Below are positions 26,585-35,042 of a stretch of 64,000 nt of DNA, piece by piece. The stretch lies in NCBI GenBank assembly GCA_035293945.1, contig DATGLV010000043.1, positions 1 through 64,000 of the forward strand. Direction: 5' to 3'. The position numbers and the translations under genes were made by a program. Source of the DNA: VAZQ01 sp035293945. GTDB taxonomy: Bacteria > Pseudomonadota > Alphaproteobacteria > Rhizobiales > Xanthobacteraceae. The first letter of the stretch is position 1. Every line of letters starts with the position of its first letter. The notes under the pieces are model-generated. The model saw only the letters and a program-made list of their open reading frames with translations, was not told the DNA's origin and did not search any database.

Positions 26585-26696
26585 CGTCGTTGCCGGGCTT
26601 GCTCCGGCGATCCATCTTCTTCGAGAGAATGGACCCGCGGGTCTTCAGGGCGTCTTACGCCCGTCTTCGACAGGCTATGCCCGCGGGTGACGAAAA
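26585..26696. repeat. Dispersed palindromic repeat, family A
   Basis: Degenerate copy: CGTTGCCGGGCTTGCTCCGG, GATCCATC and the mirrored ATGGACCCGCGGGT and CGCGGGTGACG, between two convergent genes. Confidence 0.65.
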
Positions 26697-26704
26697 GGGG
26701 CGCT

Positions 26705-27304
26705 TTACCGCTTCTCCGGCAAGGCGGGCCCGGTCCGTGGCCGGAACTGAACGTTCTCGTTGGGGTCGCGCAGTGCGCCGTTCAAAAGGCTGAGATTAAG
26801 CGGACCGGAGGGTGGCGCATCCGTCGGCTTCGCGTCCTCCGGAAGATTCGTCGTCATTGCCCCGGGAGGATTCTGATCGTCTTCTTCAATGTCGCCTGCG
26901 GTGCCTTCCTGCGGATTGCCGGACATGATCTCGTCGCGCGCCTTCATCGACCGCTCGGCCAGCGGCTTGGTATAGGCCAGCCGATAGGAGCGTGGTGTGC
27001 CGGTCGGCACGTCGTTTTCGTCGACCTCCTCGACCCATAGATAGATGGCGCCAGCATCGTGGATTTTCGGGTCGGGCTCGACCACGCGTGTCCACAAGAG
27101 CTGGAACCGCGGGGGCAGGCGGCCGGTGCCGGGCCAACCGAGCAGGCCTTTTGTGGCGAAGAAGACTTCGATGAAGAACCCCGACACCACCACGATCGCG
27201 CCCGCCTTCAGCCACCAGCGGAACGGCGAGGTGAGGCCCACCGACAGGAGCAGCACGCCCATCACCACATAGGCGGCCGAGATCGCGATCAGGGTCGTGG
27301 TCAT
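26705..27304 (-). CDS. Hypothetical membrane protein, third gene of the proton-channel module
   Basis: A 199-aa protein with two N-terminal membrane helices (LIAISAAYVVMGVLLLSVGL and KAGAIVVVSGFFIEVFF). A soluble domain follows, containing RFQLLWTRVVEPDPKIHD and IYLWVEEVDEND, then a Pro/Asp-rich tail. AGGTAGG sits six bases before the ATG at 27304. It lies 42 bp downstream of the single-helix ExbD-like gene and the ExbB-like gene, so all three are probably cotranscribed. No family is recognised. The topology would put the globular part in the periplasm or cytoplasm depending on helix orientation, which cannot be fixed here. Confidence 0.7.
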   Translation of the reverse strand: MTTTLIAISAAYVVMGVLLLSVGLTSPFRWWLKAGAIVVVSGFFIEVFFATKGLLGWPGTGRLPPRFQLLWTRVVEPDPKIHDAGAIYLWVEEVDENDVPTGTPRSYRLAYTKPLAERSMKARDEIMSGNPQEGTAGDIEEDDQNPPGAMTTNLPEDAKPTDAPPSGPLNLSLLNGALRDPNENVQFRPRTGPALPEKR

Positions 27305-27346
27305 CGGCACCTACCTAGCGCAAGTTCTCAAAAAAGTGAAAACCGA

Positions 27347-27988
27347 TCATTTTTCGCCACCACCGCCGCCGCGGCGCTTGCTGCGCACCAGCTCGACCAG
27401 GGATTTTTCCGTGCGGTTGATGTCGCCGACGCGGCCGTCCTGGGCGACCCTGAAGCGCACCGCCGTCTTCTCCTGTCCCTGCTTGGTGAGGGTGAGCGTG
27501 GTGTAGTCGACGATCTCGACCATGGGATTGATCTTCTCGACCTTGACCGAGACCGGCACCGGCTGGTGCTGGGTGGCGAGATAATACTGCACATTCACGG
27601 TATATTCGCCGGCCACGATGCCGCGAATGCTGACCACTTCCTCGCGCACCGGGCTGTAGATCTGCTTGCCGTTGACATTGAGGCTGTTGTTGAGGCCGCC
27701 GCGATCGTCGCGCTCGAGCGTCATGAAGCCCGACTCGCGCTCGTTGTACCAGGCGATGTTGCCGAGTGGGTCGCCGACATAGAGGTCGATGTCGTCCGGG
27801 TGGTTGTCAGGCCAGTTCATGGTGATGATGAACTCGGCCTTGGAGTCGATCTTGCCGGTCTTGGCCTCCGGATTCATCACCAGAAGCGCGAGGAAGAACA
27901 GAAAGGCGACGACCTGCAGCGCCTTGAACAGCATTACGCTGAAGGGATCGAACGGCTTCTCCCGCGGATAGTTGCCGGAACTATCCAT
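27347..27988 (-). CDS. Single-helix membrane protein, ExbD/TolR-position partner
   Basis: A 213-aa protein with a short cytoplasmic N-terminus (FDPFSVMLFKALQ), one helix at about residues 18-42 (ALQVVAFLFFLALLVMNP) and a periplasmic domain of about 165 aa rich in beta strands (DIDLYVGDPLGNIAWYNERE, GEYTVNVQYYLATQHQPVPV). The layout copies ExbD/TolR/MotB partners, and it lies 3 bp after an ExbB/TolQ/MotA-type gene. The usual ExbD Asp in the helix is not clear, and the periplasmic domain looks like a pre-peptidase-type beta sandwich rather than the ExbD fold. The Gly/Arg/Lys-rich tail is odd. Function is inferred from context. Confidence 0.72.
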   Translation of the reverse strand: MDSSGNYPREKPFDPFSVMLFKALQVVAFLFFLALLVMNPEAKTGKIDSKAEFIITMNWPDNHPDDIDLYVGDPLGNIAWYNERESGFMTLERDDRGGLNNSLNVNGKQIYSPVREEVVSIRGIVAGEYTVNVQYYLATQHQPVPVSVKVEKINPMVEIVDYTTLTLTKQGQEKTAVRFRVAQDGRVGDINRTEKSLVELVRSKRRGGGGGEK

Positions 27989-27991
27989 TAA

Positions 27992-28747
27992 TTATCCCGC
28001 TCGCTCGAGCCGCGAGACGACGAACACCTCGGTGATGTCGGTGGCGAGCGCGAACAGCTTTTGGGTCGCCTCATCCAGCATGTAATACTGCGTCTGCACG
28101 AGGATCGAGCCAATCAGGCCGGATAGGGTTGTGTACATGGCGACCGCCATGCCGTCGCTCATCAGGCCCATGGAGGTTTTCATCGAGGCGTGGTCGGCGG
28201 CATCGAGCCCGGCGATCGGCGCGAGCATCAGGATGAAGCCGACGATGGTGCCGAGCAGCCCGAGCTTCATCAGCGAGTCGCTGGCAAACGAGCCGAGCTG
28301 GTTGGGGCCGCGCAACGCATCCGCAAGCCCGCGCAGGAGCAGCGTCTGGTCGATGCGGCCGCCCTGCAGGTCGGCTTTGAGAATGAGGTTGCGAATATGC
28401 GACGTGATGAGCCCGCGCGGCAGCTTGCTTCCGTCCGGGGCGATCACGTCCTCGCCCGCGACCTTGAGATTGGCGCCCCCCTGGTTGACCAGTGCCAGCA
28501 CCCGGTGCGCGCGGTCCGATTCGCGCGAGATGGCCACTGTTCGCCAGAAGCAGTGCACGCAGGTCGCGACGTAGAGCGCCAGGATGATGAACGAGATGTA
28601 GGTCTTGTCGCTCGTCAGCATCAGGCGGAACAGGCCATAGTACCAGACCAGCACGAACCCGAACACGCAGACGCCGGTGAATATCAGCCAGCGCAGCAAC
28701 GGCACGTGATCGTTGGGAAAGTCTCGTTCGAGGACTTGAACGGCCAT
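27992..28747 (-). CDS. MotA/TolQ/ExbB-type proton channel family protein
   Basis: A 251-aa inner-membrane protein with two helices near the N-terminus (LLRWLIFTGVCVFGFVLVWY and ISFIILALYVATCVHCFW). Two more, LLGTIVGFILMLAPIAGLD and MYTTLSGLIGSILVQTQYYM, form the conserved MotA_ExbB region; LGLLGTIVGFILM followed by GMAVAMYTTLSGLIG is typical. Such proteins use proton flow to drive a periplasmic partner, here most likely the single-helix protein encoded 3 bp downstream. No TonB, TolA or flagellar gene is nearby, so its output is unknown. Confidence 0.82.
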   Translation of the reverse strand: MAVQVLERDFPNDHVPLLRWLIFTGVCVFGFVLVWYYGLFRLMLTSDKTYISFIILALYVATCVHCFWRTVAISRESDRAHRVLALVNQGGANLKVAGEDVIAPDGSKLPRGLITSHIRNLILKADLQGGRIDQTLLLRGLADALRGPNQLGSFASDSLMKLGLLGTIVGFILMLAPIAGLDAADHASMKTSMGLMSDGMAVAMYTTLSGLIGSILVQTQYYMLDEATQKLFALATDITEVFVVSRLERAG

Positions 28748-28910
28748 GGGGGTGCGTCTGCCTTTCGCGGGTGGTCAGGGTCCGAGATAGTGCCGGAGGT
28801 CTAAAGCCTGTCAAGCTATGGTGGCGGCCCTGATGCGGCGCCCGCTTCCGTTGGTTCCGGAAGGGCTATAGGCTACCGGGCTCGACTGGAAAAGCCCGGG
28901 GGATCATTTC

Positions 28911-29261
28911 ATGCGTCGCCTCGCCGTCTTAGGTTTCGCCTTCACACTTGCCGCCGTGTCCACAGCTTTCGCGCAGGGAAGGCCGACACGGTTCTGGAAC
29001 CTGACAGGCGGGCGGATCTCGGAATTCTATCTGGCGCCGCCCGGCACCACCAACTGGGGACCTAATCAGGCCAAGAACGACAAGGACGGCGTCGTCGATC
29101 CGGACGAGCGGGTCAACATCACAGGCGTCCAGTCCGGCACATACGACGTCAAGTTCACCGACAAGGATGGCCGCACCTGCGTGGTCAGGAACGTCAAGGT
29201 CGAAGTCGGGCAGATATTCTCGATCGATGAGAAGGATCTGACTTCGTGCAGCAAGCCATGA
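28911..29261 (+). CDS. Small secreted protein of unknown function
   Basis: A 116-aa exported protein. The signal peptide is LAVLGFAFTLAAVSTAFAQ. The mature part of about 95 aa is predicted beta-rich (TRFWNLTGGRISEFYLAPPG, TYDVKFTDKDGRTCVVRNVK) with two cysteines, probably a disulfide. Similar small secreted proteins are common in Bradyrhizobium-like genomes, but no function is known to me. It lies 87 bp upstream of a PQQ dehydrogenase gene on the same strand, so it may be its periplasmic partner. Confidence 0.75.
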   Translation: MRRLAVLGFAFTLAAVSTAFAQGRPTRFWNLTGGRISEFYLAPPGTTNWGPNQAKNDKDGVVDPDERVNITGVQSGTYDVKFTDKDGRTCVVRNVKVEVGQIFSIDEKDLTSCSKP

Positions 29262-29348
29262 ACCTGGTCCGCTGCCGGGTGCGGACGCAACGTGCGCAGA
29301 TAAGCTATCGTGATGATCGGAAAAAACAGCAACATGGGAGGAATCGTA

Positions 29349-31136
29349 ATGAGAACCAAGCTGACGCCGTCTCTGGCCGCCGCTCTCATGGGAGTGCTGC
29401 TCGCCGCGACCGCCCTGACGCCCGTCGATGCGGGCGACATGACATACGAGCGCGCGCTCAATGTCGCCAAGGAACCGCAAAACTGGCTCCTGCACCACGG
29501 CAACTTCCAGGGGCACCGGTTCTCGACCCTCAAGGAGATCAACACCGACACGGTGAAGGATCTCAAGGTGGCATTCACGGTTGCGCTCGGCGGCTTCGAG
29601 GGCGGCGGTGCGCGCTATAAGTTTGGCAATCTCGAAGCAACCCCGATCGTCGAGGACGGCATCATGTATGTCCCGGACGGATGGGGCTCGGTCTATGCGA
29701 TCGACGTGACCAACCCGAAGAAGGGCACGTTCCGCTGGAAGTTCGATCCCGGAACCGACAAGGCCTGGGCGGGCGACGTCGCTTGTTGCGGAGTGGATAA
29801 TCGCGGCGTCGCGCTGTGGAAGGACAAGATCATCTCGGTCTCGCTCGACGGCCGGCTGTTCGCGATCAACAAGGCGACGGGCGAGAAGGTGTGGGAGCGC
29901 AGAGTTGCCGATCCGGCGCTGGGTGAGACCTTGACCATGGCGCCGCTGGTGGTGCGCGATGTCGCGATTGTCGGTGCAGCCGGCGGCGAGTTCGGCATCC
30001 GCGGCTATATCGACGGCACCGACCTCAATACCGGCAAGCAGCTGTGGCGCACGTTCACGATCCCGGGCAAGGACGAGCCCGGCAATGAAACCTGGAAGGA
30101 CGGCGAGAACCGCTGGGAGCATGGTGGCGGCTCGGTATGGGAGACCGGCACATACGATCCAGAAACCGACACCGTCTATCAGGGCGTCGGCAATGCCGGG
30201 CCCGACTATGATCCGCAGTACCGTCCTGGCGATAATAAATGGGCGGCGAGCGTGCTGGCGCTCAATCCGACCACCGGGCAGATCAAGTGGGGCTTCCAGT
30301 ACACTCCCAACGACCCGTACGATTTCGACGAAATTTCCGAGCACCCGATCATCGACGCCAAGGTCAACGGCGAGACCCGCAAGCTCGTCGTGCACGCGGC
30401 GCGCAACGGCTTCTACTACGCGCTCGACCGCGTCAACGGCGCGTTCGTGGCCGGCAAGCAATATGTCGACGAGCTGACCTGGACGCCGGGCCTCGACCCC
30501 AAGACCGGCAAGCCGCTCAACTATGATCCGGCCAAGGACGTGCAGGTCTATGCGGTCGGCAGTCACGGCATGCGCGGCGGGCCGCCCTCGAAGACTTGCC
30601 CGTCGCACAATGGCGGCAAGAACTGGGAGCCGTCGGCCTACAATCCCGAGCTCGGCCTTCTGTTCATTCCTTCGACCGAGGGCTGCGATTCGATCGTCAA
30701 CGTCGAGCAGAAGAGCTTCGTCGACCAGGGCGGCACCGTGAAGCCGCGCGAGCGCTTTGCCGGCGGCAGTACCAAGAACCTGCAGCCGCGCCGCTACGGC
30801 AGCCTCAAGGCGGTGGATCCGGCGACCGGCGAGATCAAGGCATCGGTGAAGATGACCTATCCGAACTACGGCGGGGTGCTGGCGACCGCCGGCAATCTGG
30901 TTTTCATCGGCCAGGTCGACGGCACCTTCTACGCTTACGACGCGCGAACCTTGAAGGAGGTATGGAGCTTCAGCGCCGGCACGGGCATCAACGCGCCGCC
31001 CATCACCTATTCGGTCAACGGCAAGCAGTACATCGCGGTTCTCGTGGGCTCGAAGCAGACCGCCGCGGTGATGGAGGATTCGCCCGAGCTCAAGAACACT
31101 TCGACGGCGTCGATGCTGTATGTGTTTTCGCTGTGA
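29349..31136 (+). CDS. PQQ-dependent dehydrogenase, methanol/ethanol family
   Basis: A 595-aa periplasmic quinoprotein with a signal peptide (LAAALMGVLLAATALTPVDA). It keeps the vicinal disulfide CCGVDNRG (Cys146-Cys147) and the catalytic region NDPYDFDEI, with Asp325 and the lanthanide-linked Asp327. Tryptophan-docking-like repeats end with YAYDARTLKEVWSF. It probably oxidises a primary alcohol or aldehyde with PQQ and a rare-earth ion, passing electrons to a cytochrome c; no cytochrome gene is adjacent. The ATG at 29349 has GGGAGGA six bases upstream. It is followed after 5 bp by a secreted four-cysteine protein gene. Confidence 0.9.
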   Translation: MRTKLTPSLAAALMGVLLAATALTPVDAGDMTYERALNVAKEPQNWLLHHGNFQGHRFSTLKEINTDTVKDLKVAFTVALGGFEGGGARYKFGNLEATPIVEDGIMYVPDGWGSVYAIDVTNPKKGTFRWKFDPGTDKAWAGDVACCGVDNRGVALWKDKIISVSLDGRLFAINKATGEKVWERRVADPALGETLTMAPLVVRDVAIVGAAGGEFGIRGYIDGTDLNTGKQLWRTFTIPGKDEPGNETWKDGENRWEHGGGSVWETGTYDPETDTVYQGVGNAGPDYDPQYRPGDNKWAASVLALNPTTGQIKWGFQYTPNDPYDFDEISEHPIIDAKVNGETRKLVVHAARNGFYYALDRVNGAFVAGKQYVDELTWTPGLDPKTGKPLNYDPAKDVQVYAVGSHGMRGGPPSKTCPSHNGGKNWEPSAYNPELGLLFIPSTEGCDSIVNVEQKSFVDQGGTVKPRERFAGGSTKNLQPRRYGSLKAVDPATGEIKASVKMTYPNYGGVLATAGNLVFIGQVDGTFYAYDARTLKEVWSFSAGTGINAPPITYSVNGKQYIAVLVGSKQTAAVMEDSPELKNTSTASMLYVFSL

Positions 31137-31141
31137 ACGTG

Positions 31142-32029
31142 ATGCTGTGTAAACAGCACTCGGAGAAGATTGGGGTAAGGGCGGGCGGTTGGCTCGGCGC
31201 GCTCCCTCCCCCCTTGTGGGGGAGGGCTGGGGAGGGGGGCCGCCTCGCTACGGCCGAAGTAAGGAATTCACCCCCACCCCCAACCCCTCCCCACAAGGGG
31301 GAGGGGAGCAGGCCGAGCGCGTGGCGCGTCAGCCGCGCTTTGCCCATCCTTCTGGTGCTACTTGTGTCGGCCCACGCCCAACCGCGCGATCCCGGAGAAA
31401 TCCACGGCCTCAAGCTCGGGCTCAATGCCGCGACCATGACGCTCGACGGTTTCGGCGAGCTCGCCTGCGGCAGCAACGGCGGGCCGCCGCGTCAGCGGCT
31501 CGACGATTGGAAGGACTTCGCCAAGTGCCGCGCCGAGCCGAGCGGCCTGCACGAAGTCTACGCCCGCTTCGACGATGAGGCCGAATATATCGGCCGCGCC
31601 ATCGATGACCCGCTCTATGCGGGCGAGCACACCGGCACGCGCGTTGCCGGGCATCCCGTTATCTTATCGGTGCTGTTCGATGATGCAGGCGTGCTGCGCG
31701 GCCTGCGCTTTGTCACCGACCCGCGCGGCTCGCCGATCGAGCGCCGCATGGCGCATCTCCTGCGCCTTGCGATCATGAACCACTACGATCCGGAGGGATG
31801 GAACTGCACGGATCTTCCCGCGGACCCAGGAGAAACACCGGTCGGCGGCATCTTCATCAAGCAGCATTGCGAGAAGACAACGCCCGAGCGGCACATGACC
31901 ATCGACACGCGTTTCCTGCGCAAGCCGGGTCAGCGCGACATCGATCCGGCGACCGGCGACTACACGTCCGGCGAATTCGAGAGCTCGACCCGCTTCGAGC
32001 TGACGGACCCGAATTATCGGAAGCCTTGA
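31142..32029 (+). CDS. Secreted four-cysteine protein paired with PQQ dehydrogenase, copy 1 (in-frame repeat)
   Basis: A 295-aa frame whose mature domain of about 200 aa has four cysteines at conserved places: LACGSNGGPP, FAKCRAEPSGLHEVY, GWNCTDLP and IFIKQHCEK. The same pattern occurs in two more proteins in this window. The signal peptide (RALPILLVLLVSAHAQ) begins about 68 codons in. A family B palindromic repeat lies between it and the first ATG and is translated as PPPPTPPHKGEG-like sequence. The ATG at 31142 is 5 bp after the PQQ dehydrogenase stop, with no clear ribosome site; no start codon fits between repeat and signal. Function unknown; periplasmic location is inferred. Confidence 0.72.
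   Translation: MLCKQHSEKIGVRAGGWLGALPPPLWGRAGEGGRLATAEVRNSPPPPTPPHKGEGSRPSAWRVSRALPILLVLLVSAHAQPRDPGEIHGLKLGLNAATMTLDGFGELACGSNGGPPRQRLDDWKDFAKCRAEPSGLHEVYARFDDEAEYIGRAIDDPLYAGEHTGTRVAGHPVILSVLFDDAGVLRGLRFVTDPRGSPIERRMAHLLRLAIMNHYDPEGWNCTDLPADPGETPVGGIFIKQHCEKTTPERHMTIDTRFLRKPGQRDIDPATGDYTSGEFESSTRFELTDPNYRKP
31196..31320. repeat. Dispersed palindromic repeat, family B, inside the 5' coding region
   Basis: Arms CTCCCTCCCCCCTTGTGGGG and CCCTCCCCACAAGGGGGAGG flank a central AC-poor spacer. Outer flanks CTCGGCGCG and CCGAGCGCG are also related by inversion. It interrupts the start of a secreted-protein gene but keeps an open frame. Confidence 0.8.
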
Positions 32030-32204
32030 ATGAAGGCTAAACGTCGAGCCGCGTTGTATTTGATCCCTGCCGTGGCTCTGGCTGAGATTTGGTTGTTTTT
32101 GCCTCGAGGATTCGACCCGAATTGCCGAAGGCCCTGGCCGTCTGCTCGTGTCTGGGTCAGGAGACCGGCCTGAACCCAGCGACCGCAACCGTGCTCGGCG
32201 CCAC

Positions 32205-33197
32205 TCACTCCGCCTTCACGTTCGCGGCCTTGATGATCGGCGTCCAGCGCGCGATCTCGCGCTTGAGCAAAGCGCGCAGCGCCTCCGGCCCCCGAGCGGC
32301 TTTGTCCGGAACCTCGTTGCCGATCTCGCTCATCCGTTTGCGCACGTCTGCGTCGTCGAGCGCGGCGTCGAGTGCCGCGCTCAGGCGGTCGAGAATCGGC
32401 TTGGGCGTGTTTTTCGGGGCGAACAACGCAAACCAGGTCGAGGCCTGGTATTCGCCCAATCCGGCTTCGCCCGTCGTGGGCAAATTCGGCAGCAGGGAGC
32501 TGCGCTGGGGCGCTGCGATCGCATAGGCCTTGATGGTTCCGGCATTGAGCTGCGGAGCGGAGGTCAGCACGTCGCCGCACATGTAATCGGCCTGGCCGGC
32601 CACCAGCGCATTCATCGCCGGGGCGCCGCCGTTGAACGGCACCAGGGTGGGCTTGGCATCCAGGACCTTGTCGAGCATCAGACAGGTGGTGAAGAAGCTC
32701 GAGCCGACGCCCGCATGTGCGACGTTGAGCTTCGCCGCATTGGCTTTCACGTAAGCCACGAATTCCTTGAGGTCCTTCGGCGGGAAATCCTTGCGCGCCA
32801 CGATCACGGTCGGGGCCTCCGCGACCAGGCCGATCGGCTCGAAGTCGGTCTCGGGCTTGTAGGCAAGGCTTGGATAGAGCGCGATCGCGGCCACATGCGT
32901 GCCCATCTGGCCCATCAGGATGGTGTAGCCATCTGCCTCCGCGCGCATCGCCCGCGTCGAGCCGACCGTGCCGCCGGCACCCGGAATGTTCAGCACCACC
33001 AACTGTTGGCCGAGCGTGCGCGACATGTGATCGCCGACGATGCGCGTAGCGACATCGGTGCCGCCGCCGGGCGCGAATGGAACGATCGCCGTTATCGGCC
33101 GAGTCGGATAGGCCTGCGCCTGCGCCACGTGCGAAAGCGCCGGCAATAAGGTTGCACCCAGGGAGAACGTCAGAAATCGGCGGCGCGGAAGTGTCAT
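32205..33197 (-). CDS. Bug/TctC-family tripartite tricarboxylate transporter substrate-binding protein
   Basis: A 330-aa periplasmic binding protein. The N-terminal Tat-like signal PRRRFLTFSLGATLLPALS is cleaved near VAQAQ. Family motifs are YPTRPITAIVPFAPGGGTDV, VLNIPGAGGTVGSTRAMRA and GPEALRALLKREIARWTPII. Bug proteins bind small carboxylates or amides; membrane subunits TctA/TctB are not present here, as is common for the many orphan Bug genes. The ATG overlaps the stop of the pentapeptide-repeat gene as ATGA, so translation is coupled. Confidence 0.9.
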   Translation of the reverse strand: MTLPRRRFLTFSLGATLLPALSHVAQAQAYPTRPITAIVPFAPGGGTDVATRIVGDHMSRTLGQQLVVLNIPGAGGTVGSTRAMRAEADGYTILMGQMGTHVAAIALYPSLAYKPETDFEPIGLVAEAPTVIVARKDFPPKDLKEFVAYVKANAAKLNVAHAGVGSSFFTTCLMLDKVLDAKPTLVPFNGGAPAMNALVAGQADYMCGDVLTSAPQLNAGTIKAYAIAAPQRSSLLPNLPTTGEAGLGEYQASTWFALFAPKNTPKPILDRLSAALDAALDDADVRKRMSEIGNEVPDKAARGPEALRALLKREIARWTPIIKAANVKAE

Positions 33198-34030
33198 GGC
33201 ACCCCTCCTGCACTTGGTCCTGCACTTGATCCGGCATTTGGGCCTTCCGGCGCGCGACGGCCGTCCGGCATGATGGCGGCGTCGAACTTGGCGCCTTCGG
33301 TCTTGGTGTCGCTCAAAATGGCGTTCTCGAGATTGGCGCCTTCGAGATTGGCGCCGGTGAGGTTTGCGCCATGCAGATTGGCGCCGTAGAGATTGACACC
33401 GGCAAGCTGCGCATCATGCAGATCGGCATCCATGAGATTCGTCTCGATCATGTCGGCGAAGGTGAAATCGATGCCATGCAGGTCCATCTCGCGCAGGTTC
33501 AACCCATCGAGCGTCACGCCGCGCATATTTGCGCCTGTGAGCTTGGCGCCGGCGAGGCGTGCTTCGCGGAAATCGCAGCCGGCAAGCTCGGCGCCGGCTA
33601 GGTCGGCTTGGTTCAGGCGCGCGCGGCCGAGGCGGGCGTCATGCAGCTTGGCGCCGGCGAGATGCGCGCCGGAGAGATCGGCCTCGAACAGGAGCGCTTC
33701 AGTGAGATCGGCGCCGGTGAAGTCCGCCCCCTTGGCGTCGATCAGATTGAGGTTGGCGTGGGCGAGCTTGGCACCCTTGAGATCAGCGCGGGTCAGGGTC
33801 GCGCGGAAAAGGCTTACCTCGCTCAAGTCCGCGCCCGCGAGATTGGCGCCATCGAGCTTGCTGCGCTGCAGGTCGCGCCCCGACAGGTCGCGCCCCGAAA
33901 GGTTGCAGCCGCTGCAGTCCTTGTCGGTGCCGGCAAGAAACACTTCAGGATCGCTGCCGAGCGCGGCGGTAATGCCCGTCACGGCGATCGCGCTCACCAC
34001 GATCAGGATTACGGGCAGCCTGGTCGCCAT
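33194..34030 (-). CDS. Exported pentapeptide-repeat protein, copy 1
   Basis: A 278-aa protein. An N-terminal helix (LPVILIVVSAIAVTGITAAL) acts as signal or anchor. A CxxC pair follows (DKDCSGCNLSG), and then about 30 pentapeptide repeats of the A(D/N)LxG type, for example GANLAGADLSEVSLFRATLT, predicting a right-handed quadrilateral beta helix. The C-terminal part is Pro/Ser/Gly-rich. It is a paralog of the protein at 37832-38623, which has the same anchor-CxxC-solenoid order. The start at 34030 is preferred for resemblance to the paralog; an alternative ATG at 34075 with GGAGG upstream adds 15 aa. It is coupled to the Bug-family gene downstream. Confidence 0.8.
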   Translation of the reverse strand: MATRLPVILIVVSAIAVTGITAALGSDPEVFLAGTDKDCSGCNLSGRDLSGRDLQRSKLDGANLAGADLSEVSLFRATLTRADLKGAKLAHANLNLIDAKGADFTGADLTEALLFEADLSGAHLAGAKLHDARLGRARLNQADLAGAELAGCDFREARLAGAKLTGANMRGVTLDGLNLREMDLHGIDFTFADMIETNLMDADLHDAQLAGVNLYGANLHGANLTGANLEGANLENAILSDTKTEGAKFDAAIMPDGRRAPEGPNAGSSAGPSAGGVP

Positions 34031-34122
34031 GTCTTGCCAGCTCCCTTTTTGGCCAGCAGCGGAGGGTTCCGGCATGCTATGCTAACCTCCGGAAGACACC
34101 AACGAAAAATGGGAGGCGCGTC

Positions 34123-34890
34123 ATGATCAAGTATGGAGTTGCAGCCGCGGCACTTGCGGCCTTGCTCGCCGTAAGCGGAGCTCTCCGGCCGGCGCTCGCG
34201 GAAACCCTGTTGGAGAACAGCGCAGAAGCGCGCATGCAGATCGATTTCCACGTGCCGGATGCGGCCTTGAAGGCGATGCTGCCGGCGGGCGCCGAGCCCG
34301 CGATCGCGACGCAAGGCGCCGCCAAGGACGCCAATCTGCGCATGATCTTCATCGACCGCATCTCGGTCACCGCTCCGGATGGCGCGCCGAAAGCGACCGG
34401 CCAGATGGTCTACCTCGCCATACCGATCAAGCAGCCCAACAATACGATCGCCCAGATGCTCATCTATGGGCTCACCAGCGATGCCGCCGAGGCGCCGGGA
34501 CCGTTCGGGGTCTATCAACTCGCCACCGCCCATCACATGGAGCGCTCGACCATCGCCGACGCGCAGGCACAGACCAAGGAGCAATGGGAATTCACCTCGG
34601 CGAGCGGGGAGCACATGGAGCTGGCCCTGCAATACACGCGCGGCGCCGGACGGCGGGCGAGCAACGAGACAAAATTCTTCTCCAGCGTCAATCCGAGCTT
34701 CTATCAGATCTTCAAGGTTGATCAGACGCTCGATATCATGCGCAACGCCACCATCACGGTCCCCGACAGGGTGAAGGAATTCCAATACAAGGCCTCGGGC
34801 GGCAAGATCGCGGCGCTGTTCGACGGCAGCGAGCGCGTGCTCAGCATCGATTGCCTGTCGTCTTACAATCGCGCCATTTATCTGCCGTAG
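34123..34890 (+). CDS. Exported protein of unknown function
   Basis: A 255-aa protein with a clear signal peptide (AAALAALLAVSGALRPALAE). The mature region has FHVPDAALKAMLPAGAEPAI, MIFIDRISVTAPDGAPKATG and FKVDQTLDIMRNATITVPDR. The 'VPxxALxxxLPxG' opening slightly recalls acetoacetate-decarboxylase-like folds, but no catalytic Lys motif could be placed, so no function is assigned. GGGAGG lies upstream of the ATG. It sits between the divergent pentapeptide-repeat gene and a PQQ dehydrogenase gene on the same strand. Confidence 0.72.
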   Translation: MIKYGVAAAALAALLAVSGALRPALAETLLENSAEARMQIDFHVPDAALKAMLPAGAEPAIATQGAAKDANLRMIFIDRISVTAPDGAPKATGQMVYLAIPIKQPNNTIAQMLIYGLTSDAAEAPGPFGVYQLATAHHMERSTIADAQAQTKEQWEFTSASGEHMELALQYTRGAGRRASNETKFFSSVNPSFYQIFKVDQTLDIMRNATITVPDRVKEFQYKASGGKIAALFDGSERVLSIDCLSSYNRAIYLP

Positions 34891-34897
34891 ATCCAGC

Positions 34898-35000
34898 CGT
34901 CGTCATTGCCGGGCTTGACCAGGCTTGACCCGGCAATCCATCACTTCGCAAAATGATACGAAGATGATGGACCCGCGAGTCAAGCCCGCGGGTGACCCTT
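34898..35000. repeat. Dispersed palindromic repeat, family A
   Basis: Contains CATTGCCGGGCTTGACC, CCGGCAATCCATC and the mirrored GATGGACCCGCGAGTC and GCCCGCGGGTGACC, just upstream of a PQQ dehydrogenase gene. Confidence 0.7.
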
Positions 35001-35042
35001 GGAAGCAGTCAAGGCCTACAACAATCAATCCGGGAGAGCCCA

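Noticed and set aside
28929..30608. 559-codon minus-strand open frame opposite a PQQ dehydrogenase
   Set aside because: It is antisense to a clear quinoprotein gene; long antisense frames are expected at this GC content and no family motif is present.
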